From assembly GCA_947097615.1 (NCBI GenBank), contig CAMURX010000072.1:1-7877 (forward strand): a stretch of DNA of 7,877 nucleotides, given 5' to 3'. The translations under genes and the position numbers were made by a program. Below the pieces are notes generated by a model that was not told where the DNA came from, made no database searches, and worked only from the letters and a program-made list of their open reading frames with translations. How positions within the stretch are numbered: the stretch's first letter is position 1; each line of letters opens with the position of its first letter. Origin of the DNA: an uncultured Neisseria sp. GTDB lineage: Bacteria > Pseudomonadota > Gammaproteobacteria > Burkholderiales > Neisseriaceae. Below, piece by piece: positions 6,789-7,877 of this stretch.

Positions 6789-7202
6789 ATGAAAAATATC
6801 TTATTGGCTTCCATATTGCTGGCTGCGTCCGTTTCCGCCCATTCGGCCGTCTATACCTGCAAAGACGCATCCGGCCGAACTGTTTATACGCAAGACCCGC
6901 GCGGCAACTGCGAAAAGAGCGATCTCGGCCGTCCTTCGGTCTACTCGTCGCTGCCTGTGCCCGCCGTTTCCGTATCTTCTGCGGCTGCGGTGCAAACCGA
7001 CACTCCCGCAGCCGGCAATCGCTCTGCCGACAACGGGCAGGCAGAAGAAGCCCGCCGACGTGTGGCAGCGGCAAAAAAAGCGTTGGAAGAGGGCAAAAAA
7101 GTCCGTTACGGCAACGAGCGCAACTATGCCAAATATCTCGAACGCATCGCTAAACTGGAAGCCGATGTCAAAGAGGCCGAAGCCGCGCTGACGAAACAGT
7201 AA
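6789..7202 (+). CDS. Secreted DUF4124 domain protein with C-terminal coiled coil
   Basis: A 137-residue product of unknown function. It begins with a clear Sec signal peptide (MKNILLASILLAASVSAHSA, likely cleaved after Ala20, AHSA|VY). A short DUF4124-like module follows, VYTCKDASGRTVYTQDP with Cys24 and Cys41, which may form a disulfide in the periplasm. A Pro/Ser/Ala-rich linker runs over about 45-88. The C-terminus (about 91-137) is a charged Ala/Glu/Lys-rich helix likely to form a coiled coil. The ATG is preceded by AAGGA at six bases; upstream in-frame ATGs would lie inside the preceding gene. DUF4124 proteins are common in Proteobacteria and poorly characterised. It ends just before a DUS-type terminator. 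Confidence 0.9.
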   Translation: MKNILLASILLAASVSAHSAVYTCKDASGRTVYTQDPRGNCEKSDLGRPSVYSSLPVPAVSVSSAAAVQTDTPAAGNRSADNGQAEEARRRVAAAKKALEEGKKVRYGNERNYAKYLERIAKLEADVKEAEAALTKQ

Positions 7203-7224
7203 ACCGGCAATCATTTCTTGTAGG

Positions 7225-7288
7225 AGGCCGTCTGAAAGCCTTGGCTGCGTTACACCGCAACGCTGCTTTGTTTTCAGACGGCCTTTTT
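7225..7288 (+). terminator. DUS-containing intrinsic terminator of the DUF4124 unit
   Basis: The exact uptake sequence at 7225-7236 and its inverted copy at 7273-7284 form a 13-base-pair stem (7225-7237 with 7272-7284), followed by a run of T (7284-7288). The intervening 34 bases contain a nested stem, GCGTT (7247-7251) with AACGC (7259-7263). Inverted DUS pairs acting as terminators are well known in Neisseria. It starts 22 bases after the DUF4124 stop. Confidence 0.85.
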
Positions 7289-7343
7289 GCGGACAGGGCG
7301 GTTTTGTTTGTTCGGACGGCGGCATTTTTGCTCTTTGATTCCG

Positions 7344-7377
7344 TCAGGCCGTCTGAAACGGTTTTCAGACGGCCTGA
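7344..7377. repeat. Near-palindromic DUS hairpin without a T tract
   Basis: Two uptake sequences face each other with only a four-base loop CGGT (7359-7362). The stem is a perfect 15 base pairs (7344-7358 with 7363-7377). On neither strand is it followed by a convincing run of T, and each neighbouring gene already has its own terminator, so its role as a terminator is doubtful. Confidence 0.8.
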
Positions 7378-7466
7378 ACCGTGTTCGGAATATTCCTGCC
7401 GATACGCCAATCTGCCGCCTTGTTTGGTTGCGGTTTCTTGCCCGTGTAGTGTTCGGAGGCCGTCTG

Positions 7467-7512
7467 AAAAAAAGGCCGTCTGAAAATCCCTTTTCGGGCT
7501 TTCAGACGGCCT
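7467..7512 (-). terminator. DUS-containing intrinsic terminator of infB
   Basis: On the minus strand the stem pairs 7512-7500 with 7485-7473 (13 base pairs, uptake sequence in both arms) and is followed by seven T residues (complement of the A run 7467-7473). The loop (7499-7486) has a minor inner GGG/CCC pairing. It begins 19 bases after the infB stop. A second DUS directly beyond (7457-7468) provides an alternative pairing arm. Confidence 0.88.
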
Positions 7513-7531
7513 TGATACAACAGGGCGGCTG

Positions 7532-7877
7532 TTACAGCGAACGCGCCACTTCAACGATGTCGAAGCATTCGAGCTGGTCGCCTTCCATGATTTCGTTGAA
7601 GCCTTTGATCATCAGGCCGCACTCGAAGCCCATGCGCACTTCTTTGACGTCGTCTTTGAAGCGTTTGAGCGAGGAAAGTTCGCCGGTGTGGATAACGACG
7701 TTGTTGCGGATAAGGCGGATGTGAGAATCGCGTTTGACCACGCCATCGGTAACCATACAGCCGGCGATGTTGCCCACTTTGGACACGCTGATGACCTGGC
7801 GGATTTCCACCGTGCCGGTAATCTGCTCTTTCTCTTCCGGTGCCAGCATGCCGCTCATGGCGGCTTTTACGTCGTCG
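7532..7877 (-). CDS. infB: Translation initiation factor IF-2, C-terminal part (cut by window edge)
   Basis: IF-2 is the GTPase that brings initiator fMet-tRNA to the 30S subunit and promotes subunit joining. Only about the last 115 residues are in the window; the gene continues past the right edge, and an internal Met near 7858 is not the start. The visible part is the end of the molecule, including the C-terminal beta-barrel that binds fMet-tRNA. It has the conserved stretches [64 protein letters not shown] and the terminal [16 protein letters not shown]. These closely parallel the E. coli protein. The GTPase domain lies outside the window. It converges on the DUF4124 gene. Confidence 0.97.
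   Translation of the reverse strand, partial: DDVKAAMSGMLAPEEKEQITGTVEIRQVISVSKVGNIAGCMVTDGVVKRDSHIRLIRNNVVIHTGELSSLKRFKDDVKEVRMGFECGLMIKGFNEIMEGDQLECFDIVEVARSL

Larger units (their letters stand above)
7225..7512. repeat. Cluster of seven exact AG-DUS copies
   Basis: Exact AGGCCGTCTGAA occurs on the plus strand at 7225-7236, 7346-7357, 7457-7468 and 7473-7484, and on the minus strand at 7273-7284, 7364-7375 and 7501-7512. A degenerate copy, TTCGGACGGC (9 of 10 to the core complement), is at 7311-7320. The copies form three inverted-repeat hairpins in the convergent gap between the DUF4124 gene and infB. No gene is supported here: open frames through the region are artefacts in which the repeat reads as SDGL, RPSE or FQTA. 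Confidence 0.95.

Noticed and set aside
7387..7396. Ten-base palindrome GGAATATTCC
   Set aside because: Isolated and short, with no adjacent promoter; expected by chance at this scale.
7225..7512. Repeats considered as a CRISPR array
   Set aside because: The repeat unit is the 12-base uptake sequence in alternating orientation with irregular spacing, and there are no cas genes.
7168..7554. Minus-strand open frame of 128 codons through the DUS cluster
   Set aside because: It arises from in-frame translation of uptake sequences (RPSE, SDGL, FQTA) and overlaps the ends of both flanking genes.

Overview
The window looks like chromosomal DNA of a commensal Neisseria species (Betaproteobacteria). 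Two things point there. The protein sequences and gene order match a neisserial TCA-cycle cluster. There are also eight exact copies of the neisserial DNA uptake sequence core GCCGTCTGAA, all in the 12-base dialect AGGCCGTCTGAA (AG-DUS). The pathogens N. meningitidis and N. gonorrhoeae mostly use ATGCCGTCTGAA, and a cytoplasmic NAD-malate dehydrogenase such as the one seen here is, to my knowledge, absent from them. Both points favour a commensal, but I cannot name the species from this sequence.

Layout. Positions 46-4860 hold a tight minus-strand operon read as sdhC-sdhD-sdhA-sdhB-sdhE-gltA: the four succinate dehydrogenase (complex II) subunits, the flavinylation factor SdhE and citrate synthase. 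Spacing runs from a 7-base overlap (sdhC/sdhD) to 13 bases, except for a 61-base gap before gltA that holds one DUS. Positions 4861-5448 are a 588-base AT-rich divergent intergenic region with no convincing gene. It contains a candidate sdhC promoter, two mutually exclusive leader hairpins on the sdhC side, and a candidate promoter plus a strong stem-loop on the mdh side. Positions 5449-6426 (plus strand) encode malate dehydrogenase, followed by a clear intrinsic terminator.

Positions 6507-7202 are a separate two-gene plus-strand unit: a 66-residue two-helix membrane protein of unknown function and a secreted DUF4124 protein. Positions 7203-7531 are a convergent intergenic region with seven exact DUS copies arranged as three inverted-repeat hairpins, at least two of which look like terminators. 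Position 7532 to the window end is the C-terminal part of translation initiation factor IF-2 (infB, minus strand, cut by the window edge).

How the genes work together. Citrate synthase, succinate dehydrogenase and malate dehydrogenase catalyse neighbouring steps of the oxidative TCA cycle: succinate to fumarate, malate to oxaloacetate, and oxaloacetate plus acetyl-CoA to citrate. SdhE attaches FAD to SdhA. Divergent placement of mdh and sdhC allows shared control from one intergenic region. I found no CRISPR, phage, insertion sequence, toxin-antitoxin or defence system. The coding content is mostly ordinary core metabolism; the less explained material is in the two larger intergenic regions and the small two-gene unit.
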